NCBI GenBank assembly: GCA_034927815.1
Contig: JAYFPK010000008.1
Coordinates: 124,001-188,000, forward strand
Direction of reading: 5' to 3'
Source of the DNA: Limiplasma sp034927815
Lineage (GTDB): Bacteria; Bacillota; Clostridia; Christensenellales; Aristaeellaceae
DNA length: 64,000 bases
Positions 30,535 to 39,384 of the stretch are shown one piece after another. Made by a program: the position numbers and the translations under genes. Under the pieces are notes generated by a model. The model had not been told where the DNA came from, did no database searches, and worked only from the letters and a program-made list of their open reading frames with translations. The first letter of the stretch is position 1; each line of letters begins with the position of its first letter.

Positions 30535-31824
30535 TTATTTTTGCAGATAGAGGTTTCCCACTTCCAGAATACCGCCCATGTCATAATCGCAATCAGCATA
30601 TATTTTTAGAATGTCTACTCCTATTACATTAACATTAAAATCAACAGGTTTTGCTCCCTCCCCCATAATTGGAGTTTCATAAAGAAGTATATCATCTCCA
30701 TATATCTTTATCGTTTGCTTTAAGGGGGATGATCGGAATTCGAGTTTTACAAAGGCAGTTCCTGATAAGGTTGAGTATTGCTCATTTAACTTATAGACAA
30801 TATACGCATAATTCATAGTGGAGTTATAGTAGATGTCAAGATCAAGTGCTTGTAAATATTCATTTCCATAATTATCTTTTTCACTCTTCTGGATATATGC
30901 ACCTTTTTTCTCCAAGATATCCAAAGTGTGTAGCCATACTGGAACCTTTACGCGATACTGGCTGATCCAATTCATAATATCGCTATCGCCTGGCAGAACC
31001 TTCGCGCTACTTTGCAAAATTTCCACAGCACGTTCATATCCTTCGGACGCATAGGCGGCTTCCGCCTTTTGTTTTAAGTCCGTTTTGTATAGATTGATCA
31101 CTCTCGCTCGTTCGGTAGCAAGTGCGGGCATTTCGCCATATGTCTGAATCGCCTCTACCAGTATTGACAAGGCTACTTCATACTGCTGGGTCTGTATTTG
31201 TTCATCTACAAGGCTTAACACGTCACCTTGTGTTTTTCCTACAATCTGTGCTCTGCGAACAGCAATATCCAAATCATTATCACCAAGCAGTTGTTCAGCA
31301 ACACTCAAGTATCCCTTGGCTTCTTCTAAGTTTTCGTTTGCTAACGCCTCGTCAATAGCTCCGATCAACTCCTGCTTGTATGTTCCCTGTACCAAGATCA
31401 TTTTTGCTTCAAGGAGTGGATCATAGCCGACAATTTCCCCGGCTCTTTTCAATATGTCCTGCGCAATGACATACTGTTGCGTTTCAAGGCAGATTGATAC
31501 ATTGGACACAACTTTCTCCAAGTAAGCTCCTCGGGCACCAGCAAACTTTTCATCAGCATCTTTATAGCCTGATGCGCTTTGAAAGGACAGCACCGCATTT
31601 TCATAATCACCAGCTTGTAAATAAGCCTCACCAACGGCATAAAATACTTCTTTGTCCTCCTCGCTGATACCTTGTTGACTTTGCGCCTGTACCGTAGAAA
31701 AGACTATGAAAGTTATGCTCGTACAATCTTCTGATAGACTCATCATGATTTTTTTTATTTCTTGCACCTTCCTTACTATAAATGTATTCGATAGGAGGCA
31801 CATTAGGACAAAAAATGCACTCAC
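30535..31824 (-). CDS. TPR-like repeat protein with C-terminal NPCBM-like domain
   Basis: Up to 429 residues; the start is uncertain (GTG 31824, or ATG 31746, both without a good ribosome binding site), so the 5' end may be damaged. Residues about 60-300 hold tetratricopeptide-type helix pairs: VFYAVGEAYLQAGDYENAVLSF, IGAIDEALANENLEEAKGYL and AEAAYASEGYERAVEIL. The C-terminal 130 residues (YYNSTMNYAYIVYKLN..., ending ILEVGNLYLQK) have the beta-sandwich pattern of NPCBM/NEW2 carbohydrate-binding domains (VKLEFRSSP, KIYGDDILLYETP, VDILKIYADCD). AT-rich. It lies inside the accessory region beside the tRNA operon. Confidence 0.7.
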   Translation of the reverse strand: MSAFFVLMCLLSNTFIVRKVQEIKKIMMSLSEDCTSITFIVFSTVQAQSQQGISEEDKEVFYAVGEAYLQAGDYENAVLSFQSASGYKDADEKFAGARGAYLEKVVSNVSICLETQQYVIAQDILKRAGEIVGYDPLLEAKMILVQGTYKQELIGAIDEALANENLEEAKGYLSVAEQLLGDNDLDIAVRRAQIVGKTQGDVLSLVDEQIQTQQYEVALSILVEAIQTYGEMPALATERARVINLYKTDLKQKAEAAYASEGYERAVEILQSSAKVLPGDSDIMNWISQYRVKVPVWLHTLDILEKKGAYIQKSEKDNYGNEYLQALDLDIYYNSTMNYAYIVYKLNEQYSTLSGTAFVKLEFRSSPLKQTIKIYGDDILLYETPIMGEGAKPVDFNVNVIGVDILKIYADCDYDMGGILEVGNLYLQK

Positions 31825-31860
31825 TAGACTAGGGTAATTTCTGCAAATAATCTAGTGAGT
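31819..31860. repeat. Inverted repeat near the tRNA-side edge of the accessory region
   Basis: ACTCACTAGA (31819-31828) and TCTAGTGAGT (31851-31860) are perfect inverted 10-mers. Further short inverted repeats follow (GGACAA / TTGTCC and AAGTTGT / ACAACTT between about 31912 and 31947). The stretch to the tRNA fragment carries no gene. Such clusters are found at recombinase-binding sites, but they could also be terminators. Confidence 0.4.
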
Positions 31861-31962
31861 TTGTCAAAAATGGCATGTCCTTTTACCATCTTTTTGGGAG
31901 GGTACAAAAAATGGACAAGTTGTTCATTTTGTCCGACAACTTTTCCATAATATACAAATAAT

Positions 31963-32006
31963 GGTGCCTCAAGTAGGACTCGAACCTACGACCCCTTGAT
32001 TAACAG
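31963..32006 (-). other. 3' half of a tRNA gene (Asn-type anticodon), probable attachment-site scar
   Basis: On the minus strand the sequence begins in an anticodon loop (CTGTTAATC, anticodon GTT) and continues through the anticodon-stem 3' side, variable loop, T-arm (GTAGGTTCGAGTCCTAC) and acceptor end with encoded CCA. The 5' half is missing: the bases before it belong to the terminator of the tRNA operon. Integrating elements that target tRNA genes leave exactly such 3' fragments. No complete partner gene is in the window. Confidence 0.72.
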
Positions 32007-32007
32007 T

Positions 32008-32037
32008 AAAGAAGCTCCCGAATTCGGGAGCTTCTTT
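32008..32037 (-). terminator. Terminator of the tRNA operon
   Basis: Perfect palindrome: AAAGAAGCTCCCG, AATT, CGGGAGCTTCTTT. It follows tRNA-Leu on the minus strand by four bases and ends in a T-rich arm. Confidence 0.75.
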
Positions 32038-32041
32038 AGCT

Positions 32042-32128
32042 TGGTGCGGCCAAGAGGACTTGAACCTCCATGAAGAAACCTTCACTAGAACCTGAATCTA
32101 GCGCGTCTGCCAATTCCGCCATGGCCGC
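32042..32128 (-). tRNA. tRNA-Leu (CAG)
   Basis: 87 bases with encoded CCA. Acceptor GCGGCCA pairs with TGGCCGC. Anticodon loop TTCAGGT gives CAG. The long variable arm fits a type II (leucine) tRNA. Last gene of the operon. Confidence 0.93.
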
Positions 32129-32144
32129 ATGGGGAAGGGGAAAG

Positions 32145-32229
<85 letters not shown>

Positions 32230-32248
32230 ATGGTAAGGGGAACCTGGT

Positions 32249-32324
32249 TGGAGCTGGCGAAGGGACTTGAACCCCCAACCTGCTGATTACAAATCAGCTG
32301 CTCTGCCAATTGAGCTACGCCAGC
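32249..32324 (-). tRNA. tRNA-Thr (TGT)
   Basis: 76 bases with CCA. Acceptor GCTGGCG / CGCCAGC; anticodon loop TTTGTAA gives TGT; T-arm GGGGGTTCAAGTCCCTT. Confidence 0.94.
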
Positions 32325-32349
32325 GCTGGCCCACTGGCAATCAGGAAAA

Positions 32350-32426
32350 TGGCGACCCGGAAGGGGCTCGAACCCTCGACCTCCAGCGTGACAGGCTGGC
32401 ATTCTAACCAACTGAACTACCGGGCC
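32350..32426 (-). tRNA. tRNA-Asp (GTC)
   Basis: 77 bases with CCA. Starts GGCCCGGTAGTTCAG; anticodon stem-loop CCAGC-CTGTCAC-GCTGG gives GTC; discriminator G as expected for Asp. Confidence 0.94.
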
Positions 32427-32432
32427 GTGTGC

Positions 32433-32509
<77 letters not shown>

Positions 32510-32525
32510 ATAGCCAAGAAAAAAA

Positions 32526-32600
32526 TGGTGACTCCTAGGGGATTCGAACCCCTGTAGCCGCCGTGAAAGGGCGGTGTCTTAACCACTTGACCAAGGAGCC
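32526..32600 (-). tRNA. tRNA-Glu (TTC)
   Basis: 75 bases with CCA. Starts GGCTCCTTGGTCAAG; anticodon loop CTTTCAC gives TTC; T-arm AGGGGTTCGAATCCCCT. Confidence 0.94.
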
Positions 32601-32619
32601 ACGTCATTCGTGTAGCAAC

Positions 32620-32696
32620 TGGTCGGGGTGAAGGGATTTGAACCCCCGGCCCCATGCTCCCAAAGCACGTGCGCTACCAGACTGCGCTACACCCCG
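32620..32696 (-). tRNA. tRNA-Pro (TGG)
   Basis: 77 bases with CCA. Starts CGGGGTGTAGCGCAG; anticodon loop TTTGGGA gives TGG; T-arm GGGGGTTCAAATCCCTT. First gene of the operon after the promoter at 32727-32755. Confidence 0.94.
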
Positions 32697-32726
32697 CAAA
32701 TCGCCTCTCCATAAGCGACGAATTGT

Positions 32727-32755
32727 ATTTTACACAAACCCGGAGCGCTTGTCAA
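32727..32755 (-). promoter_or_regulatory. Promoter of the tRNA operon
   Basis: On the minus strand, TTGACA (32750-32755), 17-base spacer, TAAAAT (32727-32732), about 30 bases before tRNA-Pro. Confidence 0.75.
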
Positions 32756-32941
32756 TAGTCAATAAACAAAAAATAACCGGCGGGCAAAGCCCGCGGGGCC
32801 GCTTGCCGGCCCTGGGGCTCCCCGGGCCCCGGCGGACCCTTTGCTTCCCTTGCTTCCGGTCCTATTGTATGCTATGCTTACAGCAGCGTTACCGCTTCCC
32901 CGGCCACTGAAGATGACCCGGCAAGGAGGGTGTGCCTTCCT

Positions 32942-34621
32942 ATGAAAATTCGCGCTTTGCCCCCCTCTGGGGCGAAAACCAAAGGGGCTTCCCTGGGGGT
33001 CTGCCTGTTCCTGGCGGCGGTCCTTGCCCTGGGCTTCTTGACCGCAGGGGATTATGGACAGCCCTGGGACGAGCCGGACGAGATGAACATTCTGCGCATG
33101 AACCTGTGGCAATACGCCGCCGCTTTGGGGGCGGACACCTCCGCCTTTGAGGCGGCCGCCAGGCAAAGCGCCGTCTCCCAAAACCTGCTGGGGCCGCTGA
33201 CGCCCATTGGGGAAAGCGCCGAAAGGGACCATGGGCAAAGCGCCTATTATCCCCTGGCGGGGGTGGTGATGAACCAGTCCCTTTCCCCGGCCCGGCAAAT
33301 GCACATCTGGCACCTGTATACCTGGGTGCTGTTCTGGCTGGGGGCCGTGGCGCTGTACTTTGTCTGCCGCCGCCTGGGCCTCTCCCGGCCCATGGCCTGC
33401 CTGGGGGTGCTGATGCTCCTGCTGACCCCCCGCTTCTTTGCGGAGGGCCATTACAATAATAAGGATATTGTGCTCTTTTCCTTGGTTCTGCTGACCCTGT
33501 GGCAAGCCCTCCGCCTGATGGAGCGCCCCCGGTGGGACGCGGGGCTGCTGCTGGGCCTGGCCGGGGCCCTGGCCGCCAACACCAAGATCGTGGGGCTGGC
33601 CCTGTGGGGGCTTTGCGGAATTTGCGTGGTGGCGCACCTGTTGATGCAGCGGCTGTTCACCCCCAAGGCCCTGGGGGTGGGCGTCCTTTCCGTGGTGAGC
33701 TTTTGCGCCTTCTACGCCTTGCTGACTCCGGCCCTGTGGCAGCATCCCGCCGCTTTCCTGGGCTATGTGCTGGCAAACGCCATGGGCTTCACCCGCTGGG
33801 AGAACCTGGTGTTGTTTCGCGGCGCGGTGTTTGATACCGCCACCCAGCCCTTGCCCTGGTATTATCTGCCCTATATGATGCTGGTGACCATCCCCCTGTG
33901 GATCTGGCTGCTGCTGGGCCTGGGGCAGTTGCTGGCGGGAAGGCGCGTGCTCAGCCGCCATCCCAGCCCCCAGCGCGTTCCTTTGCTCCTGTGCTCTCTC
34001 CTGTGGCTCCTGCCGCTGCTCTTCGCGGTAACCACCCGCACCCTGGTGTATAATGGCTGGCGGCATTTCTACTTCCTGTACGGGCCCATGCTGGCGCTTA
34101 CCGCCTACGGGCTTTCCCGCCTGTGGACCTGGGTGAGGGAGGCCAGGGTCCGGCGGGCTTTGCTGTCCGTGCTGCTGGGCCTTTGCATGCTCCTCAACGG
34201 CGTGGGCATGGCCCTGAACCACCCCTTTGAATACGTGGCCTGGAATCCCCTGGTCCTGGGCAAGGACATCAACGCCTTTTTGGAGCGGGATTACTGGAAT
34301 GTCAGCGTGCTGAACGTGCTAAAGCAGCTGGAGCGGACCCCGGCGGTGCGGGAAGCCCAGTGGCCCGTGGTCACCATCGCAGGGGTGGATACCTGGTCCC
34401 AAACGGGGCTGGACCGGGGGCTGGCGGTGCTGGATTCCTCCAGGCTCCGCTCTGTAAACTGCAAGACCCAGCCCCCCGACTATTGGCTGGTGAACCACAC
34501 CTATGCCAACTTCAGCCGTTGGAAGCCCACTCCCGGCATGGCGCTGGCGGCGCAGGTGGTGGCCTACGGCGCGCCGCTGGTATCCGTGTACCGGCGCCTT
34601 CCCCCGGCCCCCGCACCTTGA
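32942..34621 (+). CDS. GT-C fold glycosyltransferase, GT39/PMT-like (paralog 1)
   Basis: About 559 residues with some eleven membrane segments, presumed to move a sugar from a lipid-linked donor on the outer face of the membrane. Start ATG 32942 (AAGGAGGG upstream); an earlier GTG at 32930 is too close to that site. The first extracellular loop has the acidic GT-C motif, DYGQPWDEPDE near residues 37-47. Other shared blocks are TPRFFAEGHYNNKD, AANTKIVG, LPYMMLVT and LVYNGWRHF, all repeated almost exactly in the next gene. The C-terminal 150 residues form a soluble outer domain. Acceptor and sugar unknown; wall glycopolymer or protein glycosylation is likely. Confidence 0.85.
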   Translation: MKIRALPPSGAKTKGASLGVCLFLAAVLALGFLTAGDYGQPWDEPDEMNILRMNLWQYAAALGADTSAFEAAARQSAVSQNLLGPLTPIGESAERDHGQSAYYPLAGVVMNQSLSPARQMHIWHLYTWVLFWLGAVALYFVCRRLGLSRPMACLGVLMLLLTPRFFAEGHYNNKDIVLFSLVLLTLWQALRLMERPRWDAGLLLGLAGALAANTKIVGLALWGLCGICVVAHLLMQRLFTPKALGVGVLSVVSFCAFYALLTPALWQHPAAFLGYVLANAMGFTRWENLVLFRGAVFDTATQPLPWYYLPYMMLVTIPLWIWLLLGLGQLLAGRRVLSRHPSPQRVPLLLCSLLWLLPLLFAVTTRTLVYNGWRHFYFLYGPMLALTAYGLSRLWTWVREARVRRALLSVLLGLCMLLNGVGMALNHPFEYVAWNPLVLGKDINAFLERDYWNVSVLNVLKQLERTPAVREAQWPVVTIAGVDTWSQTGLDRGLAVLDSSRLRSVNCKTQPPDYWLVNHTYANFSRWKPTPGMALAAQVVAYGAPLVSVYRRLPPAPAP

Positions 34622-34637
34622 CCAGGAGGCGACATCC

Positions 34638-36269
34638 ATGCTTGCAAGCCGGTTTCTCCCCTCCTTCCTCCGCCGCCCCAGGCTGCTGGTGGCGCTTTTC
34701 TTCGGGCTGCTGACCCTCATCGGGCTTCTTACCTCCGGGGATTATGGCCTGGCCTGCGATGAGGACTGGGAGCAGGACATCCTCCGGGAGAACCTGAAGG
34801 AATACGCCCTTTGGCTGGGGGACAGCCGGGCTGTGGACTATTATAGCCAGCTGGGCATCCGGCCCATCTCCCAAAGCACCGAGGGGGACCACGGGCAAAG
34901 CGCCTATTACCTGGCCGCGCCATTGCTCCCCTTAAAGCAAACCGCCCCCCACGTATTGCTGGCCCTGTGGCACGGCTATACCTGGCTTTGGTTCATGGCC
35001 GGGTGCTGGGCTGTGTACGGCTTTTGCCGGGAGATAGGGCAGAGCCGGGGCGTCGCCTGCCTTTGCGTGCTGCTATTGTACCTCTCCCCCCGCTTTTTTG
35101 CCGAGGGCCACTACAACAACAAGGACATGGTGCTGCTCTCCCTGTTTTTACTGACCCTGTGGCTGGGCCTGCGGCTGCTGAAACAGCCGGGCCTGCTCCG
35201 GGGAGTGTTGTTCTCCTTGGCCGGGGCCATGGCGGCCAACACGAAAATCGTGGGCGCGGCTCCCTGGGGGCTGGTGGGCTTGGCGGTGGTGGTGTCCCTG
35301 ACGGCCCAACGGGCCTGGACCCCGTCCAAAGTCAGGGCGGCCCTGGGGACCCTCCTCAGCTTCGCCGTTTTTTATGCCTTGCTTACCCCGGCCCTTTGGC
35401 ACGGCCCCGGAGAGTATCTGGCCTATGTGCTGCGCAATGCCTCGGGCTTTTCCCGCTGGCCCGGGGTGGTGCTGTTTCGGGGCATGATCTACGACCACGG
35501 AGTGAATCCTTTGCCCCGGCGCTACCTGCCCTACATGATGCTGGTGACCTTGCCCTTGTATACCCTCCCCCTGGCGGCCATAGGCCAGTGGAAAGCCCTC
35601 CTTTCCTTTTGCAAGGCCAAGGCCGCCGCGCTGAAGGAGAGCGCCGTCATCATGCTGCCGGTGCTGACCTTGCTGTGGCTTGCGCCCCTGGGGTATGCCA
35701 TGGCAACTAAGCCTTTGGTCTACAACGGCTGGCGGCATTTCGACGTCGTTTTCGCCCCTGTGGTGCTGCTGGCGGGGATCGGCTTGGACACCCTGGCGGG
35801 GCTTTGGGAGCGCAGGGCCTGGCTCCGGCGGGGCGCATGCGCCCTTTTGTGCCTGTGCTTTGCCTTCACCGCCTTGGGCATGGGGCTGAACCATCCTTAT
35901 CAATATGGCTACTACAACCTTCTGCTCCGGAATACCGACGCCACCCAGATGGAGCTGGACTACTGGGTGGTGAGCACCGTGAACGCCATGAAGGAGCTGG
36001 CCGCCTCCCCCCGGGATACGCGGCTTCCCCTGGTTTTGGGGGCCAGGGAGCCCATGAGCCTCTTTGGCGTCGTCCATGGGCACGGGGCCCTGTCCCCGGC
36101 CTTGCAAGCCACTTTAACGGTGACGGAGGAGGAAGACGCCCCCTACCTGTTCTCCAACGCCACCTATGCCCGCATCTACGGCACGCCCGCGCCCCAGGGA
36201 TACCACCCGCTCCTCACCATCCGCAGCTACGGCAAGGTCCTTGCCACCCTATACGAAAAGGACCCCTAA
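34638..36269 (+). CDS. GT-C fold glycosyltransferase, GT39/PMT-like (paralog 2)
   Basis: 543 residues, tandem paralog of the preceding gene and 17 bases downstream of it; start ATG 34638 with CAGGAGG at 34623-34629. It keeps the same blocks: DYGLACDEDWEQ in the first loop (Asp41-Glu42), SPRFFAEGHYNNKD, AANTKIVG, LPYMMLVT and LVYNGWRHF. The first-loop motif differs (CDEDWE against WDEPDE), so donor or acceptor may have diverged. Probably co-transcribed and perhaps acting as a heterodimer, as PMT proteins do in fungi; this last point is speculation. Confidence 0.86.
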   Translation: MLASRFLPSFLRRPRLLVALFFGLLTLIGLLTSGDYGLACDEDWEQDILRENLKEYALWLGDSRAVDYYSQLGIRPISQSTEGDHGQSAYYLAAPLLPLKQTAPHVLLALWHGYTWLWFMAGCWAVYGFCREIGQSRGVACLCVLLLYLSPRFFAEGHYNNKDMVLLSLFLLTLWLGLRLLKQPGLLRGVLFSLAGAMAANTKIVGAAPWGLVGLAVVVSLTAQRAWTPSKVRAALGTLLSFAVFYALLTPALWHGPGEYLAYVLRNASGFSRWPGVVLFRGMIYDHGVNPLPRRYLPYMMLVTLPLYTLPLAAIGQWKALLSFCKAKAAALKESAVIMLPVLTLLWLAPLGYAMATKPLVYNGWRHFDVVFAPVVLLAGIGLDTLAGLWERRAWLRRGACALLCLCFAFTALGMGLNHPYQYGYYNLLLRNTDATQMELDYWVVSTVNAMKELAASPRDTRLPLVLGAREPMSLFGVVHGHGALSPALQATLTVTEEEDAPYLFSNATYARIYGTPAPQGYHPLLTIRSYGKVLATLYEKDP

Positions 36270-36340
36270 AGGGCCGCCCTCCTGCCGCCCCATGCATAAT
36301 CCCCCGGCTTTGGGCCCACCTTATGCCCGAGGTGAATACC

Positions 36341-36487
36341 ATGGCAAAGGCCGGCATGCGCAGACCCGACCCCAAGGAGCCCCACGGCACCGAGAGCAAC
36401 CACAAAACCCACCTGCCCAAGAACAAACAGCCTCCGGTGCCGGAAATCAAAGGGAAAAAGCACAACCAGGGTTCAGGAGGGCATTGA
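36341..36487 (+). CDS. Small conserved clostridial protein, 48 residues
   Basis: ATG 36341, six bases after GAGGTG; TGA at 36485-36487. The peptide is basic and polar: MAKAGMRRPDPKEPHGTESN, then HKTHLPKNKQPPVPEIKGK. I recall very similar small proteins (RRPDP-EPHGTESNHKT-PKN) in many Clostridia, always of unknown function. It has its own terminator directly after. It sits alone between the glycosyltransferases and nrdD. Confidence 0.75.
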   Translation: MAKAGMRRPDPKEPHGTESNHKTHLPKNKQPPVPEIKGKKHNQGSGGH

Positions 36488-36491
36488 CAGG

Positions 36492-36510
36492 GCCCCGGCT
36501 TTGCCGGGGC
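36492..36510 (+). terminator. Terminator after the 48-residue protein gene
   Basis: GCCCCGGC, TTT, GCCGGGGC, then TTCCCTGTTT. The following 300 bases (36511-36813) are AT-rich with no gene. They contain two copies of CCGGATA (at about 36625 and 36641) of unknown meaning. Confidence 0.65.
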
Positions 36511-36813
36511 TTCCCTGTTTCAGGGGAAGCTGAATCTATTCTCCCGATTTTGCAATCATTTCGTAATATTCCCCCGGCCCTGGAGCAGCGTGGGTTTCTT
36601 TCCCCTCAAAATATTCTGAAAAACCGGATAGGCTATTCTTCCGGATATCTTTTCAAAATCAGTAGTTTTTGTATAAAATGGGTGCAAAAAGCCCCGCGAA
36701 AAAAAATCCTTCTTGTGAAGATTCTGTCAACAAAAAGGCAAATTCATTGCAAATCCGTCATATCTCGAGCTTTCGCCACCCTGGTGCTTCTTCTGTCACA
36801 TCTACATGTTGTA

Positions 36814-36842
36814 TTGACATTCAAGAAGTAACACAATATAAT
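36814..36842 (+). promoter_or_regulatory. Consensus promoter of nrdD with NrdR-box-like overlap
   Basis: TTGACA (36814-36819), 17-base spacer, TATAAT (36837-36842): a perfect vegetative promoter. ACACAATATAATGATT (36831-36846) overlaps the -10 and matches the left half of the NrdR box (ACACWATAT...). The right half is weak and no second box is clear, so NrdR control is only suggested. The leader of about 140 bases has an 8-base inverted repeat (GGCCTTGC / GCAAGGCC). Confidence 0.7.
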
Positions 36843-36987
36843 GATTTTGAAACCAGCAGAAAAGTCAATCCCGAGGTTTGGCCTTGCGGACGACAAACGA
36901 TCGGCCGCTGATTTTTCATCGTCGCCCTTCCCGAAGCAAGGCCCTTCGCCACCTCTGGAAATCAGCCCACCAAAAGGAGTCAGAGCC

Positions 36988-39315
36988 ATGATCACATCCA
37001 TCAAAAAGCGCGACGGGCGTATCGTTTCCTTTGATCCCATCAAGATTGAGCAGGCCATTGAAAAGAGCTTTATGGCCAGCGGCAGTCAGAAAAGCGCTGA
37101 AACCGCCCACGAGCTGGCGGCGCTGGTGGTGACCGAGGTTGAAAGGGATGAGAGCATTCCCGCCATTCCCACGGTGGAACAGATTCAGGACACTGTGGAG
37201 CGGGTGCTGATCGAACAGGGCTTTGTACGCTCCGCCAAGGCGTATATCCTCTACCGGGCCGAGCGCAGCCGGGTCCGGGAAATGAACACCCGGCTCATGC
37301 GTATCTTTGAGGACATCGCCTACAAGGATGCCAGCGACAGCGACATCAAGCGGGAAAACGCCAACATCAACGGCGATACCGCCATGGGCAGCATGCTCAA
37401 ATTCGGCAGCGAGGGCGCGAAGCAATTCTACGAGATGTACGTGCTCAACCCCCGCCATGCCCGGGCTCACCACGAGGGCGATATCCACATCCACGACCTG
37501 GATTTCTATACCCTCACCACCACCTGCTGCCAGATCGACCTGCTGGACCTCTTCCGGGGGGGATTTTCCACAGGGCACGGGGTGCTGCGGGAACCCAACG
37601 ATATTTACAGCTATTCCGCCCTGGCCTGCATCGCCATCCAGGCGAACCAGAACGACCAGCATGGCGGCCAAAGCGTTGTGAACTTTGATTACGGCATGGC
37701 TCCCGGCGTGCGCAAGACCTTCCGCAAGCGCTACCGGGACAACCTGGCCCGGGCGTTGGAGCTTCTGGGCAACCTGGAGGACGCCCCGGAAGCCGCCATG
37801 TGCATTTTGGCCAAGCTGGAGGACGAGCTGGGGAAGGCGCCGGGCCTGGCCGTGGACGCGGAATACGACAAGGCCATGATGCGCCAGCTGGAGGCCATCC
37901 TGCCCAAGGCCGGGAAGGAGACCCTCACCCGGCTGATGGATTTTGTGCGGGAGCAGGCGGAAAAGGAAACGGAAAAGGCTACCTACCAGGCCATGGAGGC
38001 CCTGATCCACAACCTGAACACCATGAACAGCCGCGCCGGGGCCCAGGTGCCCTTCAGCAGCATCAACTACGGCATGGACACCTCCCCGGAGGGCCGCATG
38101 GTGATGCGCAATGTGCTTTTGGCCACCGAGGCGGGCCTGGGCAACGGGGAAACCCCCATCTTCCCCATCCAGATCTTCCGGGTCAAGGAAGGGATCAGCT
38201 TCAACCCCGGGGATCCTAATTACGACCTGTACCGCCTGGCCATCCGCACCAGCGCCAAGCGCCTGTTCCCCAATTTTAGCTTTGTGGATGCGCCCTTCAA
38301 CAAGAAGTACTACAAGGAAGGCCATCCGGAAACGGAGATCGCTTACATGGGCTGCCGTACCCGGGTCATCGGCAATGTGTACGACCCCACCCGGGAGGTT
38401 TGCCCCCGCCGGGGTAACCTTTCCTTCACCTCCATCAACCTGCCCCGGATCGGCATCAAGGCCAAGGGCGACTTGCAGTGGTTCTTTGAGGAGCTGGAGC
38501 GCACGCTGGACCTGGTGGTGGATCAGCTGGACGAGCGCCTGGAGATCATCTCCAACAAGAAGGTGCGCAACTTCCCCTTCCTCATGGGGGAGGGGGTATG
38601 GCTGGACAGCGAGAACCTGAACTGGAACGACAGCATCCGGGAGGTTCTCAAGCACGGCACCCTTTCCATCGGCTTCATCGGCCTGGCGGAAACCCTGGTG
38701 GCCCTCCGGGGCGCCCATCACGGGGAGGACCCCTCCAGCCAGAACCTGGGCCTGGAGATCATCGGCTTCATGCGCAAGTACTGCGACGAGCTGAGCCAGA
38801 AGCGCAAGCTGAACTATACCTTGCTGGCCACCCCCGCCGAGGGCCTCTCCGGGCGCTTTGTGAAGCTGGACCGGGCCAAGTACGGCGAGATCCCCGGGGT
38901 GACGGACCGGACCTATTACACCAACTCCTTCCATGTGCCCGTGTATTTCTCCATCGGCGCCTTTGAGAAGATCGCCGTGGAGGCCCCCTATCACGAGCTG
39001 ACCAACGCGGGCCACATCTCCTACATCGAAATGGACGGCGACCCCTCCAAGAACCTGGACGCCTTTGAAAAAGTGGTGCGCTACATGCACGACCAGGGCA
39101 TCGGTTACGGCTCCATCAACCACCCCCTGGACCGGGACCCCGTTTGCGGCTACAACGGCATCATCGGGGATGTGTGCCCCAAATGCGGGCGCAGCGAACA
39201 GGCGCACGCCTTTGAGCGCATCCGCCGGGTCACCGGCTATCTCTCCGGAACTGTGGACCGTTTCAACAACGCCAAGAAGGCCGAGGAGCGGGACCGGGTG
39301 AAGCACCACCTATGA
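36988..39315 (+). CDS. nrdD: Anaerobic ribonucleoside-triphosphate reductase (class III)
   Basis: Glycyl-radical enzyme that reduces ribonucleoside triphosphates to deoxy forms without oxygen. 775 residues from ATG 36988 (AAAGGAGT at 36973). An N-terminal ATP-cone (residues about 1-95, ITSIKKRDGRIVSFDPIKIEQAI) provides allosteric control. Catalytic-domain features: DIHIHDLDFYTLTTTCCQ, the Zn site DPVCGYNGIIGDVCPKCG, and the radical loop RRVTGYLSGTVDRF, with Gly near residue 750. The activating enzyme gene nrdG does not follow: the next gene is a metallo-beta-lactamase protein, so the activase must lie elsewhere. Confidence 0.97.
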   Translation: MITSIKKRDGRIVSFDPIKIEQAIEKSFMASGSQKSAETAHELAALVVTEVERDESIPAIPTVEQIQDTVERVLIEQGFVRSAKAYILYRAERSRVREMNTRLMRIFEDIAYKDASDSDIKRENANINGDTAMGSMLKFGSEGAKQFYEMYVLNPRHARAHHEGDIHIHDLDFYTLTTTCCQIDLLDLFRGGFSTGHGVLREPNDIYSYSALACIAIQANQNDQHGGQSVVNFDYGMAPGVRKTFRKRYRDNLARALELLGNLEDAPEAAMCILAKLEDELGKAPGLAVDAEYDKAMMRQLEAILPKAGKETLTRLMDFVREQAEKETEKATYQAMEALIHNLNTMNSRAGAQVPFSSINYGMDTSPEGRMVMRNVLLATEAGLGNGETPIFPIQIFRVKEGISFNPGDPNYDLYRLAIRTSAKRLFPNFSFVDAPFNKKYYKEGHPETEIAYMGCRTRVIGNVYDPTREVCPRRGNLSFTSINLPRIGIKAKGDLQWFFEELERTLDLVVDQLDERLEIISNKKVRNFPFLMGEGVWLDSENLNWNDSIREVLKHGTLSIGFIGLAETLVALRGAHHGEDPSSQNLGLEIIGFMRKYCDELSQKRKLNYTLLATPAEGLSGRFVKLDRAKYGEIPGVTDRTYYTNSFHVPVYFSIGAFEKIAVEAPYHELTNAGHISYIEMDGDPSKNLDAFEKVVRYMHDQGIGYGSINHPLDRDPVCGYNGIIGDVCPKCGRSEQAHAFERIRRVTGYLSGTVDRFNNAKKAEERDRVKHHL

Positions 39316-39320
39316 TCGGA

Positions 39321-39352
39321 AAAAGCGGCCGGGCGGAAACCTGGCCGCTTTT
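39321..39352 (+). terminator. nrdD terminator
   Basis: AAAAGCGGCC, loop of 12 bases, GGCCGCTTTTG. Ten-base-pair stem with a T-rich end, six bases after the nrdD stop. Confidence 0.75.
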
Positions 39353-39384
39353 GTTTGGCATTGCTACGGTCAAGGAGGTACCTC

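Noticed and set aside
36511..36813. Riboswitch or structured RNA upstream of nrdD
   Set aside because: The stretch lies before the predicted transcription start, is AT-rich and shows no conserved aptamer pattern by eye.
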